This document shows positions 41,239 to 41,845 of a DNA stretch of 41,845 bases, piece after piece (position 1 is the first letter of the stretch; every line of letters begins with the position of its first letter). A program made the translations under genes and the position numbers. The stretch is from positions 1 through 41,845 of the forward strand of contig NZ_NHSK01000150.1 of the NCBI RefSeq assembly GCF_016653355.1. The letters run 5' to 3'. Under the pieces are notes generated by a model. It was not told where the DNA came from, made no database searches, and saw nothing but the letters and a program-made list of their open reading frames with translations. Source of the DNA: Rhodoplanes elegans (lineage in GTDB: Bacteria; Pseudomonadota; Alphaproteobacteria; Rhizobiales; Xanthobacteraceae).

Positions 41239-41845
41239 TCAGCGCAGGCCGAATCGGACCGGCAGCGTGAAGGACTGCGGCCGTCCGCCGGGCGGCGGCG
41301 GGAACGGCGAGGCGCGCCGCACCACCGCGACGCTCTCCTGGTCGAGATCGGCATGGCCGCTGCCCTGGGCGAGCGCCACGCCGGTCACCCGGCCGCCGCC
41401 GTCGAGGGTGAAGCGTACCCGGGCGATGCCGCCGCGCGCCTGCGCCCGCGCCTCGCCCGGATACTGCTTGAAGCGGGCGAGATGGGCGAGGACGAGGCCC
41501 GGATAGTTCGACTGCGCATCGGAGCGGCCGACCCCGATGCCGCTCGACCCGGCCGACGCGGCGACGGCCGCGACGCGGCTCTCCCTGGCCGCCGGGGCGT
41601 CCTGGCGGCGAGGTTTCGTCGCCCGCTCGGCCGGCTTGCGCGGCGCTTCGGCGCGGCGGGCCGCCGGCTTCGGGGCCGGAGGATCGGGCGGACGGACCAC
41701 GGGCTCCGGGCTCGCGACGGTGTCGACGGCCGGCGCCGGGGTGGCGAGGACCGGCTCGGCCGCCGGCGGCACGTCGCGGGCGACGGTCGGGTCCGGCGGG
41801 GTCGTTGACGCCGTCGGGACCTCGGCCGGCTCCGGAGGGGCCGTG
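41239..41845 (-). CDS. tonB: TonB-family energy transducer (partial, N-terminus outside window)
   Basis: The frame is open from base 41844 (first full codon) to the stop at 41239, about 200 codons, and runs off the window. The visible part begins in a Pro-rich spacer (PPEPAEVP, PPDPPAPKP) with basic stretches, which spans the periplasm in TonB. A C-terminal TonB domain follows: YPGLVLAHLARFKQYPGEA, a Gly-rich hairpin (VRFTLDGGGRVTGV), and the ASPFPPPPGG motif ending FTLPVRFGL. TonB couples ExbBD proton flow to outer-membrane receptors for iron complexes. The N-terminal membrane anchor and any exbBD genes lie beyond the edge. Its position beside bfd and bfr fits an iron region. Confidence 0.88.
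   Translation of the reverse strand, partial: TAPPEPAEVPTASTTPPDPTVARDVPPAAEPVLATPAPAVDTVASPEPVVRPPDPPAPKPAARRAEAPRKPAERATKPRRQDAPAARESRVAAVAASAGSSGIGVGRSDAQSNYPGLVLAHLARFKQYPGEARAQARGGIARVRFTLDGGGRVTGVALAQGSGHADLDQESVAVVRRASPFPPPPGGRPQSFTLPVRFGLR

Overview
The window is about 42 kb of very GC-rich DNA from an alphaproteobacterium, most likely of the order Hyphomicrobiales (Rhizobiales). The evidence is the strong G/C third-position bias, the palindromic intergenic repeats of a type common in that order, a SitABCD manganese importer behind Mur-like boxes, ICE/Irr-like boxes near iron genes, FixK-type boxes, and a lysine/alanine-rich H1-like protein. I see no phage, transposase, CRISPR array, rRNA or tRNA. 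All 30 genes recognised look intact apart from two cut by the window edges.

Layout. (1) 1-475: start of an H1-like DNA-binding protein, leaving the window. (2) 938-5196 (-): glcD-glcE-glcF glycolate oxidase, with a palindromic repeat between glcD and glcE. A small periplasmic cytochrome c is divergent at 5386. (3) 6041-9985: a tandem universal stress protein and a small four-cysteine DUF6455 protein, both behind FixK/FNR-type boxes, then a TetR regulator and a ThDP-dependent acetolactate-synthase-like enzyme. (4) 10301-19395: tolC converges on an HME-RND pump (11796-14957), which is preceded by two different periplasmic adaptors; an OprB-type porin lies upstream. (5) 19648-25144: a second metal-type RND system (adaptor, pump, DUF3240) tail-to-tail with an outer-membrane beta-barrel gene. 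(6) 25339-28942 (-): sitABCD. (7) 29306-38708 (-): an MdtABC-type multidrug RND system with a NodT-type outer-membrane lipoprotein. (8) 39126-41845 (-): bacterioferritin, a Bfd-like ferredoxin with a very His-rich tail, a DUF6790 membrane protein and a TonB fragment.

How the parts fit. Apart from the glycolate and ThDP enzymes, the window is mainly envelope transport and metal handling. It carries three RND systems with four RND subunits, manganese import, iron storage and release, and TonB energy transduction. The most interesting regulatory signal is an identical direct repeat, TGTAAG-N5-TGTAAG, about 200 bp upstream of both tolC and the dual-adaptor operon, each oriented toward its gene. 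It predicts that the separated outer-membrane channel and pump form one regulon under an OmpR/PhoB-family response regulator. The second notable item is the Bfd-like protein, whose [2Fe-2S] domain continues in frame into a tail with 26 histidines in 54 residues. The third is the pair of FixK-type boxes, 22 bp apart, before the uncharacterised DUF6455 gene, with a further box before the neighbouring stress gene.
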